DNA of 64,000 nucleotides. Source: Actinoplanes oblitus (GTDB lineage: Bacteria; Actinomycetota; Actinomycetes; Mycobacteriales; Micromonosporaceae). Location: assembly GCF_030252345.1 (NCBI RefSeq), contig NZ_CP126980.1, forward strand, positions 3,921,501-3,985,500, in the 5' to 3' direction. Numbering within the stretch: the first letter of the stretch is position 1; each line of letters starts with the position of its first letter. The notes below the pieces were generated by a model, which made no database searches, was not told where the DNA came from, and saw only the letters and a program-made list of their open reading frames with translations. Shown here in pieces: positions 16,667-25,693 of this stretch. Position numbers and translations under genes: made by a program.

Positions 16667-17470
16667 ATGAAGAAGAACGTCCTGCTGGCCGTCCTCGCCA
16701 TGATCGTGACGCCGTCCGCGAGTACCCTGCTCGCGCCGCCGGCGACCGCCCCGCCCACCGTGATCACCCGCCCGCCCGGCGTGTATCTGACGTTCGACAC
16801 CCGAGGGCAGGGGCGGGTCGCCCAGGTGTTCGGCGACCTGGCGACCGCGCGGCGCATCGCGATCCTGGTGCCCGGCATGTCGAACCGGCTGGCGAACTTC
16901 TGGTGCGGCGTCGGCGGTAGGCGCTATCGGTCACCGGCGACCCAGGCCGCCGATCTGCGCGCGGCGATGGGCCCCGGCGAGCACGCGGTGATCGCCTGGC
17001 TCGGCTACGACACCCCGCGGAACCTGAAACAGGCCGGCCGCGAGGACCTGGCCGCCGCCGGCGCCGACGCCCTGGTCACGTTCGTCGACGAGCTGACCGC
17101 CGCGCACCCGGCGGCGACGATCACGCTGCTCGGGCACAGCTACGGGTCCACAGTGATCGGCCTGGCCGCGTCCCGGCTGCCGGCGCGGGTCACCGACATC
17201 GCGGTGTTCGGCAGCCCGGGGATGGGCGTCGACAACGTCGCCGAGCTGGGCACCGCCGCCCGGGTCTGGGCCGGGCAGAGCGCCGGTGACTGGGTCCGCT
17301 GGGTGCCCGGTCTCCGCTGGTTCGGCATCGGCCACGGCACCAAGCCGGCCGACCCGGCCTTCGGCGCCCGGCCGTTCGACACCGCCGATGTCGGCGACCA
17401 CGACCACTATCTGGCGCCGGGCACCGACTCGCTCGCCGCGCTGGCCCGGATCGCCGGAGGGGTGCGATGA
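16667..17470 (+). CDS. Secreted or membrane-tethered alpha/beta hydrolase
   Basis: A 267-aa protein with an N-terminal signal sequence (MKKNVLLAVLAMIVTPSAS), an alpha/beta-hydrolase core with nucleophile elbow GHSYGS (Ser158), and a terminal His in DHDHYL. The style matches actinobacterial DUF1023-type hydrolases, a family of esterase or lipase-like proteins of unknown substrate. The start is ATG 16667, since upstream in-frame codons precede the basic signal-peptide head. It overlaps the acyltransferase gene by 4 nt, so the two probably act together at the envelope. Confidence 0.8.
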   Translation: MKKNVLLAVLAMIVTPSASTLLAPPATAPPTVITRPPGVYLTFDTRGQGRVAQVFGDLATARRIAILVPGMSNRLANFWCGVGGRRYRSPATQAADLRAAMGPGEHAVIAWLGYDTPRNLKQAGREDLAAAGADALVTFVDELTAAHPAATITLLGHSYGSTVIGLAASRLPARVTDIAVFGSPGMGVDNVAELGTAARVWAGQSAGDWVRWVPGLRWFGIGHGTKPADPAFGARPFDTADVGDHDHYLAPGTDSLAALARIAGGVR

Positions 17471-18702
17471 GCTTCGAGGAGCGCGACCGTACGATCGACG
17501 CCCTGCGCGCCGTGGCCGTCCTCGGCGTCGTCCTCGGTCACTGGCTGGTGTCGGCCCTGGTCAGCGACCCTGCCCAGCCGGCGGCGTGGCACGGCGCGAG
17601 CCCGCTCGCCGAGCATCCGGCCCTGGTGCCGGCGACCTGGCTGTTCCAGACGCTGGGCCTGTTCTTCTTCGCCGGTGGTTTCGCGGCGGCCCGCGGCCTG
17701 CGCGGTCGCGCCACGTGGCCCTGGCTGACCAGCCGGGTCACCCGCCTGCTCCGGCCGATCGCGGTGCTCGCCGCGGTCTGGCTGCCCGCGCTGGGCCTGC
17801 TGAGACTCGCCGGTGCGCCGGAGAGCACCCGGCACGCGGTGTGGTCCCTGGTCACCCACCCGATGTGGTTCCTGATCGTCTACGTCGTGCTGCTCGCCGC
17901 GACCCCGCTGCTGCGCGCCGCCGTGATCCGTTTCGGTCTCTGGGCACCGCTGGTGCCGGTGGCGCTGATCGCGGCCGCCGACCTGTGCCGTCACCTCGGC
18001 GCGGACTCGCCGCTGCTCCTGCTGGCCGCGCCGGTCGGGTGGGCGGCCCCCTACCTGCTGGGGATCGCCCACTCCGAACGCCCGCTGTCCCGCCCGCCCG
18101 CTCTCGTCCTGGCGATCGGCGGCGTGGTCACCGGCGCGGTCCTGGTCGTCGCGGCCGGATACCCGGCGAGCGCGGTCGGCGTGCCCGGCGACAACTGGTC
18201 CAACCTCGACCCGCCGTCACTGTTCGCCCTGGCGCTGGCCGCCGCGCAGCTCGGCGGCCTGCTGCTGCTGCGGCCACGCCTCGAGGCCTGGCTGCGGCGG
18301 CCGGGACTCTGGCTGCCGGTCGTCGTGCTCAACCTCGCCGCGATGACGCTGTTCTGCTGGCATCAGACCGCCCTGCTCCTGGTCAGCTTCGCCGGCCTGC
18401 CGGCCGGACCGCTGCCCGGCCTGCTCGACGCGCCGGACGGCGGGTGGCCGCTGTACCGCCTGCTGTGGCTACCGGTGTTCGCCCTGGTCCTGGCCGGCCT
18501 GTGCGTCGTCTTCAGACCGTCAGGACAAGCTTTCCGCGTACGTGTCCCTGCTCCAGCAGGCGCTGCGCCTCCGCCGCCTCCGCCAGCGGGAACTCCCGGG
18601 CGACCTCGACGCGCAGCCGGCCGGCGTCGGCCAGGCCGGCCAGCGAACCCAGCTGGTCACCGTCGGGGCGGACGAACACGTACCGTCCGCCCTGGTCCTT
18701 GA
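17467..18702 (+). CDS. Acyltransferase-3 family integral membrane protein
   Basis: The frame encodes 411 aa. The N-terminus RTIDALRAVAVLGVVLGHW carries the Arg and His typical of acyltransferase-3 proteins, followed by about ten hydrophobic helices. These enzymes move acyl groups onto sugars or lipids. The homologous part ends near residue 350; the last 60 or so residues are low-complexity Pro/Arg and are antisense to the 3' end of the next gene, so the natural stop may have been lost. Coupled by ATGA to the hydrolase upstream. Confidence 0.82.
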   Translation: MSFEERDRTIDALRAVAVLGVVLGHWLVSALVSDPAQPAAWHGASPLAEHPALVPATWLFQTLGLFFFAGGFAAARGLRGRATWPWLTSRVTRLLRPIAVLAAVWLPALGLLRLAGAPESTRHAVWSLVTHPMWFLIVYVVLLAATPLLRAAVIRFGLWAPLVPVALIAAADLCRHLGADSPLLLLAAPVGWAAPYLLGIAHSERPLSRPPALVLAIGGVVTGAVLVVAAGYPASAVGVPGDNWSNLDPPSLFALALAAAQLGGLLLLRPRLEAWLRRPGLWLPVVVLNLAAMTLFCWHQTALLLVSFAGLPAGPLPGLLDAPDGGWPLYRLLWLPVFALVLAGLCVVFRPSGQAFRVRVPAPAGAAPPPPPPAGTPGRPRRAAGRRRPGRPANPAGHRRGGRTRTVRPGP

Positions 18703-19441
18703 CCTGCGGGTCGACGACCGAAGCGTGCCGGGCGGGGGAGCGGACCAGCCGTGGCGACTGGGCCAGCGCGGCACCGCCGACGAAGTCCAGCACCGCGTCG
18801 ACCCGCCCGTCGCCGCCGACCAGGCCGGCCAGCCGGTCCGGCAGGTCGTCGCCGTACTCGATGGGCTCGCAGCCCAGGCCGCGCAGAAAGTCGTGGTTGC
18901 CCGCCGAGGCGGTGCCGATCACCCGGGCCGCGCCGAGTGCCCGCGCCAGCTGGACCGCGAGGTGCCCGACGCCACCGGCGGCCGCGTGCACCAGGACGAC
19001 GTCGCCGGGGCCGGTGTCCACGGCGAGAAGCATCTGCAGCGCGGTCAGCCCGGCCAGCGGCAGGCCGCCGGCCTGCGCGAAACTCAGCGAGGCCGGTTTG
19101 CGGGCGACGGCGCTCTCGGTGACCGAGACCAGTTCGGCGTACGTGCCGTGCTGCACCGTGTCCTTGCGCGCGTACGCCATCACCTCGTCCCCGGCGGCGA
19201 ACCCGGTGACCGCGGGCCCGACCGCGTCGACCACCCCGGCCACGTCCCAGCCGGGGACGAGCGGGGTGTGATGCGGGAAGGCGCCACGCAGGTAGCCCTG
19301 GCGGATCTTGTAGTCCACCGGATTGAGGCCGGCGCCGCGCACCCGGATCCGGACGACGTCCGGCCCCACCGGGGGATCCGGCAATTCCCGCAGCTCCAGT
19401 ACGTCGGCGTCACCGTAGTCGTCCAGCGCGATAGCTTTCAT
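18512..19441 (-). CDS. NADPH:quinone reductase-like zinc-independent medium-chain dehydrogenase
   Basis: A 309-aa MDR-family protein with MKAIALDDYGDADVL at the start, GAGLNPVDYKIRQGY, GWDVAGVV, and a Rossmann motif HAAAGGVGHLAVQLA near 155. There is no structural zinc lobe, which places it with quinone oxidoreductase/enone reductases using NADPH. ATG 19441 fits the family start. Its 3' end overlaps the convergent acyltransferase frame by 190 bp. No operon partners are seen. Confidence 0.88.
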   Translation of the reverse strand: MKAIALDDYGDADVLELRELPDPPVGPDVVRIRVRGAGLNPVDYKIRQGYLRGAFPHHTPLVPGWDVAGVVDAVGPAVTGFAAGDEVMAYARKDTVQHGTYAELVSVTESAVARKPASLSFAQAGGLPLAGLTALQMLLAVDTGPGDVVLVHAAAGGVGHLAVQLARALGAARVIGTASAGNHDFLRGLGCEPIEYGDDLPDRLAGLVGGDGRVDAVLDFVGGAALAQSPRLVRSPARHASVVDPQVKDQGGRYVFVRPDGDQLGSLAGLADAGRLRVEVAREFPLAEAAEAQRLLEQGHVRGKLVLTV

Positions 19442-19627
19442 GCCGCCCGGATTTCCCACTACCACCCCGGATAATCTCCCGGCGTCTCCCGCTTCGGCGT
19501 CCCCCACCTTCGCGCCGCCGCCGGATCGCCTGCGAATTTCACCGGCATACCGTCGGATCCGGGGCGAGTCGTTCGTAGCACAGACGAGAGGCGGTCACCG
19601 AGGCCGCCGGGACGAAGGAGTCATCCG

Positions 19628-20002
19628 ATGACGCGGTACCTGGTCTCGTTCAATGACGGCGCGATGGACCACATCCCCGCCGAGGAGATGCCGGACGTGG
19701 CCAAGGCCTCGCACGCGGTGGTCCAGGAGGCCATGGATGCCGGCGTGTGGGTCTACGGCGCCGGACTCGAACGCCAGCGGGCCACCGTCGTGGGCACGGA
19801 CGGGATGGTGACCGACGGCCCCTACCCGGAGACCAAGGAGGTCATCGGCGGGTTCGCGGTCATCGAGGCGGCCACCCGGCAGGAGGCGGAGGCGTGGGCC
19901 GCCAGGATCGCCGCGAGTTGCCGCTGCGCGCAGGAGGTCCGGGAGATCCTGCCCGACCCCATGCAGGACGAGATGTTCCGCCGCGCCGGCCGCAATTGGT
20001 GA
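19628..20002 (+). CDS. YciI-like (DGPF) family protein
   Basis: A 124-aa protein with RYLVSFNDGAM, GTDGMVTDGPYPETKEVIGGFAVIEA and an AEAWAARI helix: the dimeric alpha/beta YCII/DGPF fold. In actinobacteria these proteins usually sit next to an ECF sigma factor, which is absent here. GAAGGAG lies about 7 nt before ATG 19628. The substrate or ligand is unknown. Confidence 0.88.
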   Translation: MTRYLVSFNDGAMDHIPAEEMPDVAKASHAVVQEAMDAGVWVYGAGLERQRATVVGTDGMVTDGPYPETKEVIGGFAVIEAATRQEAEAWAARIAASCRCAQEVREILPDPMQDEMFRRAGRNW

Positions 20003-20014
20003 GCTGACGCCGCG

Positions 20015-20041
20015 GGGCCGGGCCCGGACCGGGCCCGGCCC
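20015..20041. terminator. GC-rich palindrome between convergent genes
   Basis: A 13-bp perfect inverted repeat (GGGCCGGGCCCGG, one base, complement) between the YciI stop and the tetR stop. It probably ends transcription from both sides, and there is no U-run, as usual at this GC content. Confidence 0.65.
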
Positions 20042-20045
20042 GCGC

Positions 20046-20717
20046 TCACGCGTGGGTGCCGCCCTCCGGCTCCGGCCGCCGGTCGCTGCCGTCCGGTGTC
20101 GCGTCGTCCGGCGGCGGCCCGGCCCGGAACAGCCGGCCGATCTGGTCGTCGAGGATCCGCGACGCCGCCGCCCCGTCGCGCTGGCCGCCCAGCACGCTCG
20201 ACCCCAGCCCATTGGTCAGCGCGAGCAGCGCCGCGGCGGCCAGCGCCGGGTCGACGTCCGCCGCGACGTCCCCGGCCTCCTGAGCCTCGGCGATGTACCG
20301 CGCGAGCAGCGACTCCAGCCTGTCGGGATAGGTGGCGCCGTGCCGCGCGCCCAGCTCCGGCTCGCTGAAGATCAACGTATAGAAGCCGGTGTACGCCCGG
20401 GTCAGCCGCACACTCTCCTCGTCGGTCGGCAGCACTGCCGTGAGCGTGCCGTAGACGATGCTGCGCGGGGTGGCCGGGCCGAGCGCCCGGATGCTCGCCC
20501 GCACCCGCTCGGTGAGCTGCTCGCCGAGGTACGCCAGCGCCGCCAGCAGCAACTCCTCCTTGGTGTGGAAGTAGTACTGCACGAGCCGCAGTGAGACGCC
20601 CGCCTCCGCCGCCACCTCGCGCATCGTCGCCGACTGCAGGCCACGCGTGCTCGCGATCCGCAGCAGCGCCTCGCCGATCTGCCGCCGGCGCTCCTCGTGG
20701 TCCACCCGTTTCGGCAC
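20046..20717 (-). CDS. TetR family transcriptional regulator
   Basis: A 223-aa regulator with an N-terminal helix-turn-helix (EERRRQIGEALLRIAS, then TMREVAAEAGVSLRLVQYYFHTKEELL) and a helical ligand-binding C-terminus. The frame is open further upstream, but the start is placed at GTG 20717 because an operator palindrome lies immediately before it. It is divergent from the alpha/beta hydrolase at 20761, which it probably represses together with itself. Confidence 0.88.
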   Translation of the reverse strand: MPKRVDHEERRRQIGEALLRIASTRGLQSATMREVAAEAGVSLRLVQYYFHTKEELLLAALAYLGEQLTERVRASIRALGPATPRSIVYGTLTAVLPTDEESVRLTRAYTGFYTLIFSEPELGARHGATYPDRLESLLARYIAEAQEAGDVAADVDPALAAAALLALTNGLGSSVLGGQRDGAAASRILDDQIGRLFRAGPPPDDATPDGSDRRPEPEGGTHA

Positions 20718-20724
20718 GGGTTGA

Positions 20725-20740
20725 TGATACGCTCGTATCA
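20725..20740. promoter_or_regulatory. Palindromic TetR operator
   Basis: TGATACG-CT-CGTATCA is a perfect 7+7 inverted repeat with a 2-bp centre, in the 43-bp space between the divergent tetR and hydrolase starts. Size and position are typical of a TetR dimer site. Confidence 0.75.
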
Positions 20741-20760
20741 AAACGAGGACGGAGGCCACC

Positions 20761-21639
20761 ATGCCCGTCGGCGAATTCCGCAACGACCAGGCCCGCGCCC
20801 GCTTCTTCACCGCCTACGACGACCTCACCGCCCGGCTCTGGCCGTCGTCGTCGGTCGACTCCGATGTGGCCACCAGCTTCGGTACGACCCGGGTGCACCG
20901 CCTCGGCTCCGGCGACCAGACCCCGTTCGTGCTCCTGCCCGGCTCGGGCGGCCCGGCCGTGATGTGGCACGCCTACGTCGGCGGCCTCGCCGCCTCCCGT
21001 CCGGTGATCGCTGTCGACCCGGTCGGCGAGCCCGGCCCGTCCGTCCAGACCCGCCCGATCGGCAGCGGCGACGACTGGTCCCGATGGCTCGGCGAGACCC
21101 TCACCGCCCTCGGCGTCAGCCGCGCCCATCTGGTCGGCACCTCGTACGGCGGATGGATCGCCCTCAGCCACGCCCTGCGCTCCCCGCGCTCCGTCGCGAG
21201 CCTCGCGCTGCTCGACCCCGGCGGCTTCGGCAAGGTCAGCCCGAGGTTCCTGGCCTGGGTCATCGCCTGTGGACTGGCCACCTTCACGCCCAGGCCGGTC
21301 CGGCACGCCGCGGCCCGCTCCCTGCGCAACGTGACACTGCGCGACGACGACGCCGTGCGCCTGGTCAAGGCCACCTTCGGCTTCCGCCGCCGGCACATCA
21401 TGCCCACCCCGCTGAGCGACGCCGAGCTGGCCCGGATCGCCGCACCCACGCTGGTCCTGCTGGGTGGCCACAGCCAGCTGTACGACGCCCGCGAGGTCGC
21501 TGCCCGGGTCACCACCCACATGCCGGACGCCGTCGCCGAGATCGTCCCCGAGGCCAGCCACGACCTGGCCCTGTGGCGTCCCGCCGAGCTGGCCGCCCGC
21601 ATCGCCACCTTCGCCGCCGGCACCCCGGCCCACGCCTGA
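20761..21639 (+). CDS. Alpha/beta fold hydrolase, TetR-controlled
   Basis: A 292-aa cytoplasmic alpha/beta hydrolase: LLPGSGGPAVMWHAYVGGL oxyanion region, nucleophile elbow GTSYGG (Ser128), acid in LVLLGGHSQLYD and terminal His in EASHDL. GGAGG lies about 7 nt before ATG 20761. It is divergent from a TetR gene across a palindromic operator, suggesting induction by a small molecule that it degrades. The substrate is unknown. Confidence 0.87.
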   Translation: MPVGEFRNDQARARFFTAYDDLTARLWPSSSVDSDVATSFGTTRVHRLGSGDQTPFVLLPGSGGPAVMWHAYVGGLAASRPVIAVDPVGEPGPSVQTRPIGSGDDWSRWLGETLTALGVSRAHLVGTSYGGWIALSHALRSPRSVASLALLDPGGFGKVSPRFLAWVIACGLATFTPRPVRHAAARSLRNVTLRDDDAVRLVKATFGFRRRHIMPTPLSDAELARIAAPTLVLLGGHSQLYDAREVAARVTTHMPDAVAEIVPEASHDLALWRPAELAARIATFAAGTPAHA

Positions 21640-21816
21640 CGCTGAGGCGCTGCCGCCGCTTCGAGGGCCCGCGGTCCGTCGTCTTCAGAGCCGCCTGGCC
21701 GCGCCGAGCGTTCGTGTCGGCCAGTTCGAGATCCGTACACGCGATCATGGGCATCTCCCAGCACGAATGCTTGCGGGGGTGCGGGGGTGCGGGGGACGGC
21801 CGAGGATCGGCGCCGT

Positions 21817-22734
21817 TCAGCCGTTGCGCCCAGGCCGGTCTGACGGCAGGTGGCTGGCGAGCGTGTGCACCGCGCCGGCGTAGACGCTCCAGAGGTCGCG
21901 GGAAAGGAAGTGGCCGGCCCCCGGCACGATACGCAGGCGTGCGGCGGGCACGGCTGCGGCGATGTCCCGGGCGGCGCGCACGCGGATCAGCGGGTCCCGT
22001 TCGCCGTGCAGTACCTGGGTCGGTGCGGTTATCCGGCTCAGCGGGCCACCGGACCAGGTGGCGCCGATCTGGCGACTCTGAGCCTTGTCGTCGCGGAAGC
22101 TGGCGACGTGGTGCGTGGCTTCTTTGGCGACGAATTCGCGTACGTCGTGTTCGGTGATGTCGTGGCCGGGTGCGGCGAGGATGCGGGCGATGGCCACGGC
22201 GAGGTCCAGTTCGCCGTCCGGGGTGGCGGGGTAGTGCAGGCGTGCGAACCTGACCAGCGGCGCGAGGTACAGGTAGCGCAGGATGCGCAGGCCGCGGGCG
22301 TCGCTGGGGATGGCGGCGGAGGTGGTCATGGTGAGGACCCGGTCCGGGTGGCGGATCGCCACGCGCTGAGCGAGGAGACCGCCCATCGAATGGCCGAAAA
22401 GGTGCGCGCGCTGCCAGCCGAGGGTGTCGAGGACGGCGACCGCGTCATCGGTGAGGTCTTCGGCGGTGTATGCCGGCGTCGAGCGGCGCAGCAGGGCTGC
22501 GATCGGCGGGCCGGCATGCCGGGCGGCGGGCAGGTGGGTGGACTGTCCTGAGTCGCGCTGGTCGTAGGCGGCGACGTGGAAGCCGCGACGGACCAGGTCG
22601 GCGACGAGGCCGCCGGGCCACCAGAAGCGTGACGTGCCCAAGCCCATCACCAGGAGCAGTGGAGAGCCCCCGGAGCCGCCGAGGTCCTCGACGGCGATCC
22701 GGATGCCGTCGTTGTGTGCGTACCGCGTCGTCAT
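21817..22734 (-). CDS. Alpha/beta fold hydrolase
   Basis: A 305-aa alpha/beta hydrolase: LLLVMGLGTSRFWWPGG, AYDQRDSGQS, nucleophile elbow GHSMGG (Ser116), LHGERDPLIRV acid region and GAGHFLSRD terminal His. It resembles epoxide hydrolase/haloalkane dehalogenase-like or aclacinomycin-methylesterase-like proteins. ATG 22734 is chosen; the upstream frame runs through the operator of the divergent TetR gene. It is likely repressed by that TetR. Confidence 0.88.
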   Translation of the reverse strand: MTTRYAHNDGIRIAVEDLGGSGGSPLLLVMGLGTSRFWWPGGLVADLVRRGFHVAAYDQRDSGQSTHLPAARHAGPPIAALLRRSTPAYTAEDLTDDAVAVLDTLGWQRAHLFGHSMGGLLAQRVAIRHPDRVLTMTTSAAIPSDARGLRILRYLYLAPLVRFARLHYPATPDGELDLAVAIARILAAPGHDITEHDVREFVAKEATHHVASFRDDKAQSRQIGATWSGGPLSRITAPTQVLHGERDPLIRVRAARDIAAAVPAARLRIVPGAGHFLSRDLWSVYAGAVHTLASHLPSDRPGRNG

Positions 22735-22746
22735 GGCCGGCCTCCC

Positions 22747-22785
22747 GCAGTTTGCGAACGGTGTACGCGAACATCGTATGCGAAC
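22747..22785. promoter_or_regulatory. Three 13-bp direct repeats, putative TetR operator
   Basis: GCGAAC occurs at 22754, 22767 and 22780, spaced 13 bp apart, with the preceding bases also similar (GTACGCGAACA / GTATGCGAACA). The array lies between the divergent hydrolase and TetR starts. Confidence 0.6.
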
Positions 22786-22824
22786 ATGGCGGGAAAGGAC
22801 ATGGCGTACGGAAGGAGCCGTCAC

Positions 22825-23490
22825 GTGGGGACGAACTCAGAACCGGTGATCTGGCTGCGCCCGGAGCGCGCCTCGGGCGGGAGGCCGGCCGAACGCAGCC
22901 GTGCCGAGATCACCGCGGTCGCGGTGCGGCTGGCCGACCAGGAGGGCTTGGACGCGGTCTCGATGCGCCGCGTCGCCGGCCTGCTCGGCACCGGGGCGGC
23001 CTCCCTGTACCGCTACGTCGCCACCCGCGACGACCTTCTCGACCTCATGATCGACAGCACCGCCACCGAGTACCGGCTGGCCGCGGCGAGCGGTGACTGG
23101 CGGACCGACTTGCTGGCGCTCGCCTGCCAGGCCCGCGACATCATGCGCCGGCACCGATGGCTGCCCGCCCTGGTGATCGGCCGTCCGGCGCTCGGACCGC
23201 ACGGCACCGACCTGCTCGAACACGTCCTCGAGATCCTCGACGGCCATCCGGCCCCGCCGGCCCGCAAAGTGGAGGCGTTCGCCATCCTCACCGGACTGGC
23301 CGCGTTGTTCGTCGAGACCGAGACGGCCGCCGCGGGCGCCGCACGCCACGGCGCGTACCTCAGGCATGTCGCCGCAGCCGGACACCACCCCCGTATCGCC
23401 GCCATGATCGCCGCCGCCCCGACCGTGTCACAGGCCTCTGACCCGTTCGCCGCCGTGCTCTCCGGCGCCCTGGCCGCTGTGCTCGGCTGA
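22825..23490 (+). CDS. TetR family regulator (TetR_C-type ligand domain)
   Basis: A 221-aa protein. The helix-turn-helix spans RSRAEITAVAVRLADQEGLDAVSMRRVAGLLGTGAASLYRYVATRDDLLDLM, and the C-terminal domain is of the drug-binding TetR type. The GTG at 22825 has GGAAGGAG 7 nt upstream, which makes it better than the ATGs at 22786 and 22801 upstream. It is divergent from the hydrolase at 22734. Confidence 0.88.
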   Translation: MGTNSEPVIWLRPERASGGRPAERSRAEITAVAVRLADQEGLDAVSMRRVAGLLGTGAASLYRYVATRDDLLDLMIDSTATEYRLAAASGDWRTDLLALACQARDIMRRHRWLPALVIGRPALGPHGTDLLEHVLEILDGHPAPPARKVEAFAILTGLAALFVETETAAAGAARHGAYLRHVAAAGHHPRIAAMIAAAPTVSQASDPFAAVLSGALAAVLG

Positions 23491-23915
23491 GAGACGAATC
23501 GAGCCCGGCCAGGAATGCCACCGTTCAGCGCCGTACGCATCGCAAACCAACTCACCCGACTCTGGGCCTTCGCACTCCGGCATGTCCGGACTTCAACGGA
23601 TCTGTCTGCCGTCATGCCGAGCAATCACGAGAGCGGCGTCGGGAGGTGGTGGAGCCGATACTTCGACTATCTGTGAGCAGCAAATAAGCATGAACGTTGG
23701 GCACCGACATGCCGCTATCCCGCTCACCCCTAACAAGCAGGGCATTCTGGACATCATCGCCACCTGTCGTGCGATGAGCGGCATTGGCCGGCGGACGAGC
23801 GCAGAGGGCCGGGCCCACAACGCGCGCGCCAGAAATCGCCTCCGCCGAGTCAAGTTGAGGGAGGCCAGGTCGACAAGGAGCGGGAACTGCGAACCAATAG
23901 CGGTAGTCTCCCGGC
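23491..23915. other. Intergenic region without a supportable gene
   Basis: 425 bp, somewhat richer in A/T than its surroundings near 23660-23760. Short frames on both strands lack RBS and recognisable domains. The last 12 bp hold a TAGTCT -10-like element for the next gene. Confidence 0.5.
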
Positions 23916-24249
23916 GTGGGCCTTGATGTCGAGCTTTTCACGTTCGAGCAGGAGCCCCCGGCCACGCCGGTGTGTCGAACTGGCGGTGGTCGGCGATACG
24001 CGTTTCCGATTCGCGCAGGCTGTCGAACGTGCGCAGCACCACGGGTCGACGCCGATGCTTGACCGTATCGACCCGTACGGAACTCTGGAACTCTTCTCGG
24101 ATGAGATGCCGCAGTTCCTGAGCGAGTTGGACCACATGCTTGCCAGGACTGTCGACAACGGCGAACGCCAGGTGATCGAGGCAGTGCGCAGCCTTGCGGA
24201 ACGGTGCCGCGAGGATCGTCATCTGGCCCTCCGGCTGGTCGGCGACTGA
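23916..24249 (+). pseudogene. Small unknown protein, split by a one-base frameshift
   Basis: GTG 23916 opens a frame (GLDVELFTFEQEP) with TAGTCT 6 nt upstream, a leaderless arrangement. The frame then becomes nonsense. In the +1 frame a sensible protein continues: VELAVVGDTRFRFAQAVE, then LELFSDEMPQFLSELDHML, to LRLVGD at 24249. Removing one C from the run CCCCC near 23953-23957 joins the two into a protein of about 110 aa. The family is not recognised. It could be a real inactivation or a base-calling error. Confidence 0.6.
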
Positions 24250-24381
24250 GCCCGTCAAGCAGGGGATCACACGCACTGAACTGCCGCAAGCTGCGCGTTA
24301 CGAATGGTCCCTCCGCCCCTCGGCTGACAGGCACTTGCCGGTGCGAGTGTCATTGACGGCTACACGCCTAGGATGCGGAGT

Positions 24382-24738
24382 GTGCCGAACCTCGTAGTGG
24401 CCGCTGACCAAGACTGGCTGGCTTGTCTCGGCGTTCCACCCGATACAGAAGAAGTGTCGGGTGACGAGTACGTGCGTGAGGTGCGGGTTCCCGTCTCGGA
24501 GGCTGAAGAATTCCAGCTCACGTGGGACGTCACCGACGACAGCGTTCGGGTGCGTCACCACCGAGACGGCAGAATCGTGACCGACCTTTTCCGCGAAATG
24601 GCGACCCTGTTGACCGTGGTCAGAACGGGGTCCGCCGCAGAAGTCATCATCGAATACGGCTCCAACCACTGGTCTGGCCGCGCACGTATCCAGGTTCTTC
24701 CCGCGGTACTCATCAAGGACACACTGCTGCGGTCCTGA
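24382..24738 (+). CDS. Small hypothetical protein
   Basis: A 118-aa acidic protein, LVVAADQDWLACLGVPPDTEE followed by alternating strands (YVREVRVPVSEAEEFQLTWDV, SVRVRHHRDG). No family is recognised. GTG 24382 is 7 nt after a TAGGAT -10 element (24369-24374), so it is probably leaderless. The size and composition resemble small immunity-like proteins, but there is no toxin beside it. Confidence 0.6.
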   Translation: MPNLVVAADQDWLACLGVPPDTEEVSGDEYVREVRVPVSEAEEFQLTWDVTDDSVRVRHHRDGRIVTDLFREMATLLTVVRTGSAAEVIIEYGSNHWSGRARIQVLPAVLIKDTLLRS

Positions 24739-24904
24739 GGCGCACTCTCCTAACAGTTCTGTCAGCCTGCAAGTGCGGGATGGCTCCAATAGCGGCTGGC
24801 GGATAAGCGCAGGGCCGGCGTGCCGTGATGTTGAGAGCAGGCGGCCGTCGAGGAGAGGGCGCGGTGTCGGGCGGGATGACGCGGCCATCCGTTACCGTTC
24901 GAGC

Positions 24905-25674
24905 GTGATCACGTCTTCGCGTTTGGCGGTCGTATCCGGTGGCGCGACGGGCATTGGCCGGGAGGTTGCCCGCAGGTTCGCCGAGCACGGAGACCGGGTG
25001 GTCATCATCGGCCGTCGAGCGAACCTGCTGCATCGGGCCAGCGATGAGATCAACCGGGCTGTCGCGTCCGACCGGGTGGTGCCCATCAATGCCGATCTGG
25101 CCGATCCGGTCCAGGTGCAACGCGCTGCGGACCAGATCGTTGAGCTGGGCAACGTCGACGTGCTGGTGAACAATGCCGGCGCGATCATCACACCTCCGGC
25201 AAGCGAAGGCCTCGACGCATTGGCCGCTTCCTGGCGTCATGACTTGGACGTCAACCTCATCACTGCGGTACTGCTCACGAACGCGCTGATGGATCATCTG
25301 AGACGGCCGGGTGGCCGCCTCATCATGGTCAGCTCCGCAGCCGCTCAACGGGGGGCTCCGGCTCGCACTCAGCCGGGTCGTATGCGGCGGCGAAGGCGGC
25401 GCTGCACGGATGGGCACTCGGATTGGCCAGGCAACTCGGCAAAGAGGGCATTACGGTGAACGTCCTGGCGCCCGGCTACGTCCAGGACACCGACATCTTC
25501 CACGGCCAGGACACCGCGGACTTCGGGGCGGCAAAGGTTGCCGACACCCTGGTCGGCCGGCCCGGTACTCCAGCCGACGTCGCTGCGGCCATCAGCTACA
25601 TCGCCTCTGCCGACGCCGGGTATCTGACCGGCCAGATCATCGGTCTCAACGGCGGTGCAGTACTCGGCCGATAG
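24905..25674 (+). pseudogene. Short-chain dehydrogenase/reductase with a one-base frameshift
   Basis: The first part has SGGATGIGREVARRFAEHG and VLVNNAGAIITPP, ending in IMVSSAAAQRG. After a run of six G at 25350-25355 the frame is lost, and the rest (SYAAAKAALHGWALGLARQ, ITVNVLAPGYV, TGQIIGLNGG) continues in another frame. One more G restores a normal SDR of about 256 aa including the YxxxK motif. GTG 24905 lies 6 nt after TACCGT. It is either a young pseudogene or a sequencing error in a homopolymer. Confidence 0.8.
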
Positions 25675-25693
25675 ACGACCGGCGAGAGTGCGC

